A DNA stretch of 51,949 nucleotides from Pseudoalteromonas sp. FUC4 (GTDB lineage Bacteria; Pseudomonadota; Gammaproteobacteria; Enterobacterales; Alteromonadaceae), in assembly GCF_008370255.1 (NCBI RefSeq), contig NZ_SEUI01000008.1, positions 62,562-114,510 on the forward strand. The letters are read 5' to 3'. Numbering within the stretch: the stretch's first letter is position 1; the number at the start of each line of letters is the position of its first letter. The position numbers and the translations under genes were made by a program. A model generated the notes under the pieces. It had not been told where the DNA came from, ran no database searches, and was given only the letters and a program-made list of their open reading frames with translations. Shown piece after piece: positions 1 to 9,213 of the stretch.

Positions 1-495
1 TTGTTCGCCAAATAAATGAATATATCGACTGTCACGTTTACCAGCTTCACGCTCTAGCTTTGTGACGTACTCGCTTTCAATCAGTTTATTGAGCGCTGCC
101 TCTACTTCATTTACGTTATTAAAATCAGCAAGCCTAGCACTGCGGGTTCTTAATTCACCTGGGGTTTGGGCGCCACGTAAAAGTAATAAACAAACAATGG
201 CACGTTGCTGAGCAGAGAATTGCAGATTACTAAATTCAGTGTTGCAAAAGCGGTGGTCGTATTTATTTACGCGACCCGAAAGACCTTCATCTATTGTAAC
301 CAAACGCATTTCTATTAGTTCATCAAGTGCGTTTTGCACGTCTTCATCTGTAAGACTTAACACAGGATCGCGATTAGATTTTTGGTTACATGCATTCACT
401 AGCGCGTTTAACGATAGCGGATAATGCTCTGGCGTTGTGCTTTGTTTTTCTAATAGGCAACCAAGAATACGTTGTTGATTTGTTGATAACTGCAT
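1..495 (-). CDS. yceH: YceH family protein (DUF480), 3' end cut by window
   Basis: Reading the minus strand from the ATG at 495 gives an open frame of 165 codons that runs off the left edge. It starts MQLSTNQQRILGCLLEKQ and contains TTPEHYPLSLNALVNACNQK and LLLRGAQTPGELRTRSARL. These match my memory of the conserved blocks of YceH/UPF0502. The family folds as paired winged-helix domains, and its molecular function is not established. The piece seen covers both winged-helix regions, so only a C-terminal tail should be missing. It lies 43 bp downstream of the sensor kinase on the same strand, and no terminator is visible between them, so it could be co-transcribed with the kinase. Family assignment is confident; its role remains unknown. 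Confidence 0.9.
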   Translation of the reverse strand, partial: MQLSTNQQRILGCLLEKQSTTPEHYPLSLNALVNACNQKSNRDPVLSLTDEDVQNALDELIEMRLVTIDEGLSGRVNKYDHRFCNTEFSNLQFSAQQRAIVCLLLLRGAQTPGELRTRSARLADFNNVNEVEAALNKLIESEYVTKLEREAGKRDSRYIHLFGEQ

Positions 496-538
496 AAATA
501 ATCTCAAATTAGTAAGCGTATTTTATTAGCTTACACCT

Positions 539-3500
539 TTATTGAATGCCAAGCCATTGTTGAAGCTTTGGTTGTAATGCAGCTAAATCGAGAGGCTTAC
601 TTAAATAGTCGTTCATGCCCGCGGCTAGGCATTTTTCTTTATCGCCCTGCATGGCATTGGCTGTTAGCGCAATAATAGTAATATTTTCATTATCTTTACC
701 TGCATCACCTTCTCTAATGGCTTTAGTGGCCTGGTAGCCATCCATTTCGGGCATTTGGCAATCCATTAAAATGAGCTTATATGGTTTCCCTTGTTTTGCA
801 TTGAGCTTTACAATTGCCTCAAGCCCATTTTCGGCAATATCAAAAGTAACACCCGCCTGCTTTAATAGCGCAGAGGCAACCACTTGGTTTATTTTATTGT
901 CTTCAACAAGCAGTAGTTGTGGCTCTGATGAGTCGAGTGCAGGTGCTTTAGTTAGCTTATTTTGCAATTGAGCTTGTTGCTGCTGTTGTTCAATGTATTT
1001 ATCGTTTGTGAGTGAGTCAAACAAATCAGACGGTGTGAGAGGTTTGAAAATCATACAGTCGACTTCCATACCTACTTTAGACTCCTCAGGTGAATAACTC
1101 ATTGGCGCCATAATAACTAACTTGCAACTATGCATATTTATAAAGTTTTTGAGCGCGGTGATATGCGTTTGTGGGGCTTTTTCAAAAAAGTAGTAATCAA
1201 CTAAAATAGCACCAAGGTGGGTGGTTACATTATTTAAGTAATCATCAACCTCAAGATAGTTATGTATACAATTAACTTTTGCCCCCCAAACAGTGAGCTG
1301 CTTGTTAGCGGTGTTAGCATTTAACGAGCATTCATCAATAATTAAAATATGTTTGTTTTTAATTAAATGACTCGGTAAATCTTGTTCTTTACTTAAGCGC
1401 GGTTGTATTTGTACTGTGAAAGAAAATGTACTTCCTTCACCTTGCATACTGTTTACACTTACTTCACCGTTCATCAGTTCACACAACTGTTTTACTATAG
1501 CAAGGCCAAGCCCTGTGCCCCCAAATTGGCGTGTTGTTGAAGCATCGGCTTGTGTGAATGAGTCAAATAACGACGCTTGTTTTTTAGGGTCAATACCAAT
1601 ACCAGTATCAATAATCGAACACTGTAGGAACGAGCCATCCGTTGTTTCATCTATTCTGGCGGTAATGACTACTTCGCCATCAATAGTAAATTTAACCGCG
1701 TTGCCAATTAAGTTATTTAAAATTTGGCGCAAGCGGTTAGGATCACTAATTATTTCGCTAACAGTTATTTGAGTCGCATCTAGAATAAGTTTTGTATTGT
1801 TTTGTTCTACCTTTAAAGCAAAGGATTCAACTACTTCACCTAATAACCGAGGTAAATTAAATTGCACGTTTTCAATATCGAGCTTACCGGCTTCAATTTT
1901 AGAAAAGTCTAATATGTCATTAATTATATTAAGCAAAGATTGAGCTGATGATTGAGCAAGTTCAATATGATGTTTTTGCTGCAGGTCCAATTGAGTTTGC
2001 TTAATTATGTTAAGCATACCTAAAACACCGTTCATTGGGGTGCGAATTTCGTGGCTCATACTCGCTAAAAATTCACTTTTAGCTTCAACAGCTTGCTCTG
2101 CTGCTTCTTTAGCGGTAACGAGTTGTTGCTCGGTTTCAATGCGTTTTTGGCTTGAGTACAAACTGCCAATAAGTGCTGCGACGGCAATTAAAAAGCTCTC
2201 TTCGTTACGAGACCAATTTCTAGGTGATTGGCACTGCTCTGCGCATACAACACCTAAAGCTCCGCTACCGGCTGGGATAACCACGCATAACATGGCTTGA
2301 ATTTCTAAAGGGTTTAAATAGTGTGCTTTTAGAGGCGTTAAAACCGGGTGATTTAGTGCATCTGGAGCATTAAATACAGCTTGGTGATCAATGGTATTAA
2401 AAAAATCTTTAGTATTTCTTCTTAGCCAAATAGAGTCTAAGGTGTCGCTTGATAATTGATTGCTGTGAACTGCAAACGGCCTTAATTTACTCTTATCTTC
2501 ATTAAAAAACCAAATGCTGGCACGTTTAACGTCAAATGCTTGGCAAATCGATTGTGTGATTATGTCTTTAGATTGGCTTAGTTGTCCGTTTAATATTAGT
2601 TTATTAACGGTTAGCGACGCGAGTATTTCATTATGCAGTGCAACTTTATTGCTTTCTAATTCAATTTTTTTACGGGTATCAATATTTTGCAATGATCCAA
2701 AGATACGAATGCTACGGCCATTCTTTCGCTCAACTTCACCGTGCGCGAGTACCCATATAGTTTTATTTTCTGCGTTAATAACTTCTAGTTCAACTTCGTA
2801 ACTTTCACCAAACTTTATAGCTCGTTCAATTAACCCGGCTATTTTTTTTCGGCTTTCACCTTCTTTAAAATAGCCTAAATCACTTGGCCATTCAGGTTGT
2901 GTATCTAGTGAGTATTTAAATATTTTTTTGGTCATATCAGACCAATATATTTGCTTGTTTTCTAGATTAAATGACCATGCGCCGATTTGGGCTAGATCAC
3001 TCATTGCCTCAAGCATTTTTTCGTTTTGTTGCTGACGATTAAGCATTTTCAAAAAGAATAAAAAGGCCCAAATTAATAACCCGCAAATAATTATAATTGA
3101 TAACCTAAGTGGCCACACAGCTGAATTTGGTGGGCTCCAACCTATTTTAGGTGCTACGTAAAGTTGCCAATTACCACCTTGAAAGCTTAACGTAAACTCA
3201 AGGGGGTCTTGCTCTATTATGTTTTGATTACCGTAAAAAAACTCCCCTTTGCTGCCAAGTCCATGCCTGCCTTGTAAAGCAACGTTGTATTCTTTTCCTA
3301 GCTCATAAATGCCTGAGTTTTCATAGACTTTTTCAATGTTGAGAACAACTGAAAGTAATCCCCAAAAGCGATTCTCTGGCGGTATGTAAACAGGAACTCG
3401 GGCTATAAGTGCTATGTCACCTTGGATTAATTTTAATGGGCCAGCCATTACAATGGTATTTGTATCGCGAGATCTAATTGCATCAGCGCGTTGGTTTTTT

Positions 3501-3901
3501 TCTTCTAAAAAGTTTAAACCGAGTGCTTTTTCATTACCTTTTAAGGGGTAAGTCATGCGAATGACCATATCGGGAGCGCCAGCAATATTGCGAAGCTCAT
3601 TTGAGGTTTTAAATAGCGGTTGGGCAATTTGTTCAAATTGTGTTTGCTGTAAATCAGGTTGCGCCGCTACGGCAACACCTAAACCCCGAACTAGTTGGAT
3701 ATTAGAAACTAAAATGGATTCTAATTGAGCTCGATATGTACTTACTTCAGAAAGAATTTGTAGGCGATGAGCATCTTTAACACGATTGTAGTTAATACGG
3801 TCAAGAACGATACCAACTAGTACAGTTAGCGTAAGCGATAACCAAAAGGTCAACTTAAAGTTATGAACGTTCGTTTTTTTATTGTTAGTAGATGGTGGCA
3901 T
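539..3901 (-). CDS. CHASE/PAS/GAF hybrid sensor histidine kinase with two receiver domains
   Basis: This 1120-residue membrane-bound hybrid kinase would sense a periplasmic signal and start a phosphorelay. In order it has a transmembrane helix near 17-35, a periplasmic CHASE domain around 85-230 (with the YPLKGNE and ALGLNF motifs), a second helix near 265-285, a PAS domain around 295-410, a GAF domain around 440-590, and a short coil. HisKA follows with the phospho-accepting His617 in [10 protein letters not shown], then HATPase_c around 725-850 (DTGIGI and GGTGLGLAI boxes). Two receivers follow: a divergent one around 860-970 with a candidate acceptor Asp902, and a canonical one around 1000-1118 with LLLVEDN, Asp1047 in [11 protein letters not shown], and the lysine of YLSKP. 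No Hpt domain is present, so phosphate must pass to a separate Hpt protein or return to the kinase. The ligand is unknown and no partner regulator is adjacent. Confidence 0.92.
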   Translation of the reverse strand: MPPSTNNKKTNVHNFKLTFWLSLTLTVLVGIVLDRINYNRVKDAHRLQILSEVSTYRAQLESILVSNIQLVRGLGVAVAAQPDLQQTQFEQIAQPLFKTSNELRNIAGAPDMVIRMTYPLKGNEKALGLNFLEEKNQRADAIRSRDTNTIVMAGPLKLIQGDIALIARVPVYIPPENRFWGLLSVVLNIEKVYENSGIYELGKEYNVALQGRHGLGSKGEFFYGNQNIIEQDPLEFTLSFQGGNWQLYVAPKIGWSPPNSAVWPLRLSIIIICGLLIWAFLFFLKMLNRQQQNEKMLEAMSDLAQIGAWSFNLENKQIYWSDMTKKIFKYSLDTQPEWPSDLGYFKEGESRKKIAGLIERAIKFGESYEVELEVINAENKTIWVLAHGEVERKNGRSIRIFGSLQNIDTRKKIELESNKVALHNEILASLTVNKLILNGQLSQSKDIITQSICQAFDVKRASIWFFNEDKSKLRPFAVHSNQLSSDTLDSIWLRRNTKDFFNTIDHQAVFNAPDALNHPVLTPLKAHYLNPLEIQAMLCVVIPAGSGALGVVCAEQCQSPRNWSRNEESFLIAVAALIGSLYSSQKRIETEQQLVTAKEAAEQAVEAKSEFLASMSHEIRTPMNGVLGMLNIIKQTQLDLQQKHHIELAQSSAQSLLNIINDILDFSKIEAGKLDIENVQFNLPRLLGEVVESFALKVEQNNTKLILDATQITVSEIISDPNRLRQILNNLIGNAVKFTIDGEVVITARIDETTDGSFLQCSIIDTGIGIDPKKQASLFDSFTQADASTTRQFGGTGLGLAIVKQLCELMNGEVSVNSMQGEGSTFSFTVQIQPRLSKEQDLPSHLIKNKHILIIDECSLNANTANKQLTVWGAKVNCIHNYLEVDDYLNNVTTHLGAILVDYYFFEKAPQTHITALKNFINMHSCKLVIMAPMSYSPEESKVGMEVDCMIFKPLTPSDLFDSLTNDKYIEQQQQQAQLQNKLTKAPALDSSEPQLLLVEDNKINQVVASALLKQAGVTFDIAENGLEAIVKLNAKQGKPYKLILMDCQMPEMDGYQATKAIREGDAGKDNENITIIALTANAMQGDKEKCLAAGMNDYLSKPLDLAALQPKLQQWLGIQ

Positions 3902-3961
3902 TTGCTACATCGTGGCGTTAATTTAGGCAAATTAACTATAGCTAATTTATGACACAAATGA

Positions 3962-3996
3962 AAACGGCGCATTAACAAATGCGCCGTTTATTTTTT
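3962..3996 (-). terminator. Rho-independent terminator after ycaO
   Basis: A perfect 12-bp stem (AAACGGCGCATT / AATGCGCCGTTT) with the loop AACA lies 21 bp past the ycaO stop codon. T-rich tracts flank both sides, so it may work in both directions. It separates ycaO from the downstream kinase gene on the same strand, which therefore probably has its own promoter at about 3902-3961. Confidence 0.85.
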
Positions 3997-4016
3997 ATAA
4001 TTAGTAGTTTAGCGAG

Positions 4017-5777
4017 TTACGAGTCGCTAACTTCACGCGCCCAATGATTTTGCTTTGCTACATGTAGTTTGCGGTAACCATCAAGTAGCGCCGCATGCTT
4101 TTTAAAGCCTTCAAGCGATAAACCAGGGAAAGTTAAACCGTTAAACTGCTTTTTACCTTCGGCAATTTCTATAGCCAGCGCTACATTGTTAGCACCAAAC
4201 ATTAAGCCTAGTGCATCTTGATAATCGGCATATTCGCGCTCGTCATCGTATTTAATTTCTAAAATCGCTTTTAAACAGCGGAAGTGGCGCATTGCCTCTT
4301 CGTTTACTTGGCCTGTATGAAGTATCCAATCAACCCAATCAATCGCTTCTTCGCTGCCTGCAGCTAAACATAGGTGCGCTTTAAGCTCACCAATGCGCAG
4401 TGTGTGCCATGGTGTGTCGGCATCGGTTGCAAGGCCAATAAATTCTGCGGCGCGGATAATATCGCTGTGGCCTGCTTCTTCAAGGCTGTCGTAAATTTCC
4501 ATCCATTGCTCTGCATCGTACTGATCAAGCGATAGGAATGTTTCGCGGAATTTAGCGCCTTCGTTGTTGTTACGCCAAATAAGCTCATCAACAGGGTAAA
4601 TGTCAGACATGCCCGGGACTAAAATACGACACGCGTATACGTTTAGGTGCGTGTAATCCATGATGTAGATATCATGATCCATGCTATGAATTAAGTCAGT
4701 ACAGAAGTTATATTCTTCTTCAGTTGTTCCGCTAAAGTCCCAGTGTACAAATTCGAAATCAGGTTTTGCACGGAAAAAATCATGCGAAATCAATCCACTT
4801 GAATCAATAAAGTGCAGTTCAATGTTCTCTGGTGTTGCTACTTCATCGTTATCAAAGGTAGCAGGTTGGAATACATCTAGTTGATCAAGACGACGACCTT
4901 GTAGTAACTCAGTCACGGTACGCTCAAGCGCTACTTCAAATGATGGGTGAGCACCAAAAGAAGCAAATACAGAACCATCAGTTGGGTTAATAAGCGTTAC
5001 GCTCATTACAGGGTATTTACCCCCAAGAGATGCATCGGCAATGCGTAAATGAAAGCCATGGCTGCGAAGTTCTTCACACGCTTCGTGAATTTTAGGGTAT
5101 TGCTTAACAACGTCTTCAGGCACGATTGGTAAACAAATGCCTTCGGCGATGATGCGGTTTTTAATAGCGCGTTCAAATACTTCTGATAAACCTTGTACGC
5201 GCGCTTCAAACTTGGTGTTACCTGCGCTCATACCGTTAGATACAAAAATATTACCGATAACGTTTACCGGAATGTACACGTCTTGGTTATCGCGTTGGCG
5301 TGTGTATGGCAGGGTACAAATACCACGATCGATATTGCCAGAGTTAAAATCAAAAAGGTGTGATGCGTTTAGTTCGCGCTCTGGGTCAAAGTAATCCCAT
5401 AAGCTTTCATCCATAATGCCTTGTGGCACTTCATCGCCTTCAACTTTAAACCATTTTTCGCTTGGGTAATGAGTAAACTCACCATTAGCAAATTCTTCAC
5501 CTAGATAAAAGTCTGCAAAAAAGTAGTTACAGCTTAAACGTTCAAAGTATTCACCTAGCGCTGAGGCAATAGAGGCTTTGTCGGTTGCGCCTTTACCATT
5601 GGTAAACATAACGCCGCAGTCGCTGTCTTTTATATGAACCGAATAACAGTTAGCTACAGGGTTAAGCCAAAGCGCTTCTTCAACATTAATGTTTAGGGCT
5701 TTAAGCTTGTTTTGCATGGTAGAGATTGACGATTCTAGGTCGCGGTCTTTACCTTTGATAAATGTTTTTTCAGTCAT
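4017..5777 (-). CDS. ycaO: YcaO, RimO-associated beta-methylthiolation accessory protein
   Basis: The product has 586 residues from the chosen start, the same length as E. coli YcaO. It begins MTEKTFIKGKDRDLESSI and carries the strongly conserved FTNGKGATDKASIASALGEY block and the YFERLS motif. YcaO-fold proteins are ATP-dependent enzymes. The stand-alone E. coli type is linked to beta-methylthiolation of ribosomal protein S12 by RimO. The frame is open 29 codons further upstream, but homology and a GAG ribosome binding site in front of the ATG at 5777 favour this start. The C-terminal part after about residue 400 looks like the helical/TPR-like extension of the YcaO type. It is divergent from the penicillin-acylase gene, with a 156-bp shared upstream region. 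No peptide-precursor or cyclodehydratase gene is adjacent, which argues against a RiPP cluster. Confidence 0.93.
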   Translation of the reverse strand: MTEKTFIKGKDRDLESSISTMQNKLKALNINVEEALWLNPVANCYSVHIKDSDCGVMFTNGKGATDKASIASALGEYFERLSCNYFFADFYLGEEFANGEFTHYPSEKWFKVEGDEVPQGIMDESLWDYFDPERELNASHLFDFNSGNIDRGICTLPYTRQRDNQDVYIPVNVIGNIFVSNGMSAGNTKFEARVQGLSEVFERAIKNRIIAEGICLPIVPEDVVKQYPKIHEACEELRSHGFHLRIADASLGGKYPVMSVTLINPTDGSVFASFGAHPSFEVALERTVTELLQGRRLDQLDVFQPATFDNDEVATPENIELHFIDSSGLISHDFFRAKPDFEFVHWDFSGTTEEEYNFCTDLIHSMDHDIYIMDYTHLNVYACRILVPGMSDIYPVDELIWRNNNEGAKFRETFLSLDQYDAEQWMEIYDSLEEAGHSDIIRAAEFIGLATDADTPWHTLRIGELKAHLCLAAGSEEAIDWVDWILHTGQVNEEAMRHFRCLKAILEIKYDDEREYADYQDALGLMFGANNVALAIEIAEGKKQFNGLTFPGLSLEGFKKHAALLDGYRKLHVAKQNHWAREVSDS

Positions 5778-5933
5778 ATTGATCTCAACTAGTTCTGCAC
5801 GATGTGTGGAGCTGACATTATCGTGGATTTTGATGTTTATTTCACCCTTTGCGAGCAAGAACATTATTATTTAATAAAACTGTGGTTATTATATGTGCTT
5901 AACGCTTGGTCAAAACGTGCAAAGGAAACGGTG

Positions 5934-8219
5934 ATGTTTAAAGTAATCAAACGCTTGTTGTTATTAATTGTGATATTAGGGCTGGCAAGTACCGCTGTTG
6001 TTTATGGCGTACTTAGTTTAAGTTTACCCGCTCTTGATGGAAACGGACGTAGTAACGCGGTAATAGAGCCTGTAAAAATTTCGCGCGATGCACTAGGGCA
6101 AGCAGTAATAAACGCCAATAGCCGAAACGACGCTGCCTATGGTTTAGGTTATGCGCATGGGCAAGACCGATTTTTTCAAATGGATTTACTAAGACGTAAT
6201 GCCGCAGGTGAGTTAAGTGAATTATTTGGCGAAGCAGCGCTTGGGCTTGATAAAAAAATGCGTTTTCATCAATTACGTAAACGCAGCCAAATTATTTTAC
6301 AAACGCTGCCAGAGGCAGATAAGCAATTACTTAAAAGTTACGCTCAAGGTGTAAACGAAGGCTTAGCGCAAGTAGGGTATTCAAGCTTTGAATATTTACT
6401 AACAGGTGCAGCGCAAAAGCCATGGCAAAGTGAAGACAGCCTACTTGTGATATTTAGTATGTACCTAGATTTACAAAGCGCGACCTTTGAGCGCGATCAA
6501 GCACTGATACAACTTGAGCAAACGTACGGTAAGCAAATGGTTGATTTTTTAACGCAACCGAGCAAATACCAAGCTGCGCTTGATGGTAGTAAATTAACGC
6601 CTTATAACGGCGACATACCCGCGTTGCCAACTCAAACACAGCACACAGTTAAAAATATTGAAACAAACCAAGAGCGCGGCAGTAATAACTGGGCTGTTAC
6701 AGGAGCACTTACTAAAACAGGTGCTGGAATGGTGTCCGATGATATGCATTTATCGATGGCAGTACCTGTAATTTGGTACAGGGCACAATTAAATTACATG
6801 CACAGTGGTGAGCAGACTCAGGTTACCGGTGTATCGCTGCCCGGCGCACCTGCCATTGTGGTTGGGACTAACAATAATATTGCATGGGGGTTTACTAACG
6901 GTTATTTAGATACAGCCGATTGGATTGCATTAAACGATGACAGTAAAACATGGCAAGTAGATGAGCCTATTGCATTACCCGATGGGGAGGTTGAAAACTA
7001 CTCATTAATACTTAGTGAATACGGACCTGTAAAATACATTAACGAAAAACCTTATGCACTTAGCTGGGCTGCACATCAGCCTTACGCCGTTAATATGCAG
7101 TTACTAAAGTTAGAGCAAGCCAAAACAGTAGATGATGCACTTGCTGTAGCAAGCGATGTGGGCATTCCGGTGCAAAATTTAATGGTGGTAGACAGCCAAG
7201 GTAGCGCCGCGTGGAAAAATATCGGTGGTATACCGGCTCGTAAAACACCAAGTGAGCTTGGCGTAAATGCCGATGATTACAGCGTGCTTTGGCAGCAAAA
7301 CGAATTACAACGGCCCTTTGTTAAAAACCCACAAAGTGGGCGATTATGGACAGGGAACTCTCGCGTAGTATCGGCTGAGGATAACGCGCGTTTTGGCAAT
7401 GGTGGCTACGCACTCGGTGCACGTTCGAGTCAAATTCGCGATAGATTATTTGAAAAACAAACATTTGCTGAGAGCGACTTTTACGCATTACAACTTGATA
7501 ACCAAGCTCGCTTTTTAATACCTTGGCATGCTTTGCTATTAAAGCAATTAAAAGCCGATCAAACTAAAAATCAGCAATATATAACAGCGCTTGAAAACTG
7601 GCAGCAATGTGCGTGTTCAACCTCCACAGGGTATACCTTAGTTAAGCGCTACCGCGATGAAGTGATTAATATTTTATTTAGCAATATTGAAAGCCAATTA
7701 AATAAACAACAAGGCACACTTAAATACGTAAAACGAGATTTAGAGCCCGCTGTTTGGCAGCTTATTAATAGCAAACCTGATTCGTGGATAAATCCACAAT
7801 TTAAAAGCTGGGATGAGCAGCTACAAGGAGCATTTAGCCAAACTATTACTAAGCTTACAGAACAATTTGGTAATAACGTACAAAGCTGGCAGTGGGGCAA
7901 GGTAAATGAGTTAGTGATAGAGCATCCGTTTGCAAAGCAAATGCCGTTACTTGCTAAGTTATTAAATATGCCCACAGCAGCAGGGTTTGGAGATAGTTAC
8001 ATGCCTGCTGTACAAGGGCGTAGTTTTGGCGCATCGCAGCGTTTTATTGCTCAACCTGGGCATTTAGAACATGCAATTTTAGCTATTCCCGGTGGGCAAT
8101 CGGGGCACCCTCTTTCTGAATTTTACAGAGCGGGATTTAGTGATTACGTAGAAGGTAAACATACGCCTTTGTTGCCGCAAGAATTAATACATCAAATAGT
8201 AATAAAGCCGACACGATGA
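5934..8219 (+). CDS. Penicillin acylase family amidase (Ntn hydrolase)
   Basis: The chosen start at 5934 gives 761 residues and is preceded by AAAGGAAACG, whereas the frame continues upstream to 5802 into sequence overlapping ycaO. Residues 1-30 form a basic, hydrophobic export or anchor segment. GYAHGQDRFFQMDLLRRNAAG is typical of the alpha chain. Gly-Ser at residues 249-250 (ERGSNNWAVTG) is the self-cleavage site, which would make Ser250 the N-terminal nucleophile of the beta chain. Downstream blocks (DDMHLSMAVPVIWYRAQL, GTNNNIAWGFTNG) and the C-terminal GGQSGHPLS fit the family. Members cut amide bonds of penicillins, acyl-homoserine lactones or other N-acyl compounds, and the sequence alone does not show which. 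The secreted metallo-hydrolase gene starts 57 bp downstream on the same strand. Confidence 0.92.
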   Translation: MFKVIKRLLLLIVILGLASTAVVYGVLSLSLPALDGNGRSNAVIEPVKISRDALGQAVINANSRNDAAYGLGYAHGQDRFFQMDLLRRNAAGELSELFGEAALGLDKKMRFHQLRKRSQIILQTLPEADKQLLKSYAQGVNEGLAQVGYSSFEYLLTGAAQKPWQSEDSLLVIFSMYLDLQSATFERDQALIQLEQTYGKQMVDFLTQPSKYQAALDGSKLTPYNGDIPALPTQTQHTVKNIETNQERGSNNWAVTGALTKTGAGMVSDDMHLSMAVPVIWYRAQLNYMHSGEQTQVTGVSLPGAPAIVVGTNNNIAWGFTNGYLDTADWIALNDDSKTWQVDEPIALPDGEVENYSLILSEYGPVKYINEKPYALSWAAHQPYAVNMQLLKLEQAKTVDDALAVASDVGIPVQNLMVVDSQGSAAWKNIGGIPARKTPSELGVNADDYSVLWQQNELQRPFVKNPQSGRLWTGNSRVVSAEDNARFGNGGYALGARSSQIRDRLFEKQTFAESDFYALQLDNQARFLIPWHALLLKQLKADQTKNQQYITALENWQQCACSTSTGYTLVKRYRDEVINILFSNIESQLNKQQGTLKYVKRDLEPAVWQLINSKPDSWINPQFKSWDEQLQGAFSQTITKLTEQFGNNVQSWQWGKVNELVIEHPFAKQMPLLAKLLNMPTAAGFGDSYMPAVQGRSFGASQRFIAQPGHLEHAILAIPGGQSGHPLSEFYRAGFSDYVEGKHTPLLPQELIHQIVIKPTR

Positions 8220-8276
8220 ACTAAAGTATAGCTAAACACGTTCTATATTTATTAATTCATACAACAGAGAACTAAA

Positions 8277-9125
8277 ATGAAAAAAATACTACCTGCATTA
8301 ATAACAGGTTTACTACTAAGTACAGCAGCGCAAGCAGATGATGGCCCAGTAACAGCACAAAAGCTAAGTGAGCATGTATACGTACTATTTGGGCAAGGCG
8401 GTAATATTGCAGCAAGTGTAGGTGATGATGGCATTTATATTATTGATGATCAGTTTGCCAAGTTATCAGATGATATTAAAAAAACCATTAGCGATTTAAA
8501 ACCAGGTAGCGCAGAGTTTGTTATTAATACTCACCATCATGGCGATCATACCGGTGGCAACGAAAACTTTGCTAAAGCGGGTGCGCACGTTATAGCGCAC
8601 GACAATGTACACAAACGTTTAGAAGAGCAGCACGGCGAAGGGTCAGACTTTTTACCGCGCATTAGTTTTGGTCACGACTTAAAACTACATTTTAATAACG
8701 AACACGCCCATGTAGTGCATTACGAACATGCACATACCGATGGCGACTCGGTTATCTTTTTTAGTAACGACAACATAGTACACATGGGTGACATTTACTT
8801 TAATTTTGGCAGCTTACCGTTTGTTGATGTAGATAGCGGCGGCAGCGTTGATGGTATTTTAGCGGCAGTAAACGATGTAGTTAATCAAATTGACGACAAC
8901 ACTAAAGTAATACCAGGACACGGTAAGGTAAGTGACCGTTCAGGACTGATAGCGTATGGTAAGCTAGTTCAAAACGCGAAAGACGTAATGCTAAAAGCCA
9001 TGCAAAATAATGCCACCCTAGAGCAAGTGCTTAAAGCCGATCCATTGGCAGAACTTGGTCTTGAATACGCAGGCTGGTTACCAAAAGAAAAAGTAACCAC
9101 ACTTTTTTATCGTAGCTTAAAGTAG
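8277..9125 (+). CDS. Secreted metallo-beta-lactamase-fold hydrolase
   Basis: The product has 282 residues with a cleavable signal peptide (MKKILPALITGLLLSTAAQA). The zinc-binding motif NTHHHGDHTGG gives the HxHxDH ligands. A further His lies in EHAHTDGDSVIFF, and VIPGHGKVSD supplies the last conserved His. This arrangement suits a two-metal hydrolase of the periplasmic type often labelled cyclase-like MBL or QPE-like. It is not a recognised carbapenemase class, and I cannot name the substrate. It follows the penicillin-acylase gene closely and ends in a strong terminator, so the two may form a short transcript of exported hydrolases. The start is supported by a GAGA box 7-10 bp upstream and by the signal peptide beginning at this Met. 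Confidence 0.9.
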   Translation: MKKILPALITGLLLSTAAQADDGPVTAQKLSEHVYVLFGQGGNIAASVGDDGIYIIDDQFAKLSDDIKKTISDLKPGSAEFVINTHHHGDHTGGNENFAKAGAHVIAHDNVHKRLEEQHGEGSDFLPRISFGHDLKLHFNNEHAHVVHYEHAHTDGDSVIFFSNDNIVHMGDIYFNFGSLPFVDVDSGGSVDGILAAVNDVVNQIDDNTKVIPGHGKVSDRSGLIAYGKLVQNAKDVMLKAMQNNATLEQVLKADPLAELGLEYAGWLPKEKVTTLFYRSLK

Positions 9126-9151
9126 TACGCGTAACGTAAAAAACATGATAC

Positions 9152-9190
9152 AAAGCTGAGTGTACTTTAACGTACATTCGGCTTTTATTT
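9152..9190 (+). terminator. Rho-independent terminator after the MBL hydrolase gene
   Basis: A 14-bp stem with two G-U pairs (AAAGCTGAGTGTAC at 9152-9165, GTACATTCGGCTTT at 9172-9185) has the loop TTTAAC and a T-rich tail. It lies 27 bp after the MBL stop and 24 bp before the next start codon. Confidence 0.85.
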
Positions 9191-9213
9191 TCTTATGCCC
9201 AAAGGAGTTGTGT

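Noticed and set aside
1416..1772. Open frame of 118 codons on the plus strand
   Set aside because: It is antisense to the ATPase domain of the sensor kinase and is low-complexity, Ser/Pro-rich, typical of a shadow frame.
4017..5777. YcaO as part of a thiazole/oxazole peptide (RiPP) cluster
   Set aside because: No precursor peptide, dehydrogenase or partner protein is adjacent, and sequence and length match the stand-alone RimO-associated type.
7649..7975. Open frame of 108 codons on the minus strand
   Set aside because: Antisense to the penicillin-acylase gene, with no motif and no ribosome binding site worth noting.
9126..9213. Guanidine riboswitch upstream of the nitrilase/SMR pair
   Set aside because: The only structure is one hairpin with a T tail that fits the terminator of the preceding gene; the paired short hairpins with ACGR loops expected for that riboswitch class are absent.
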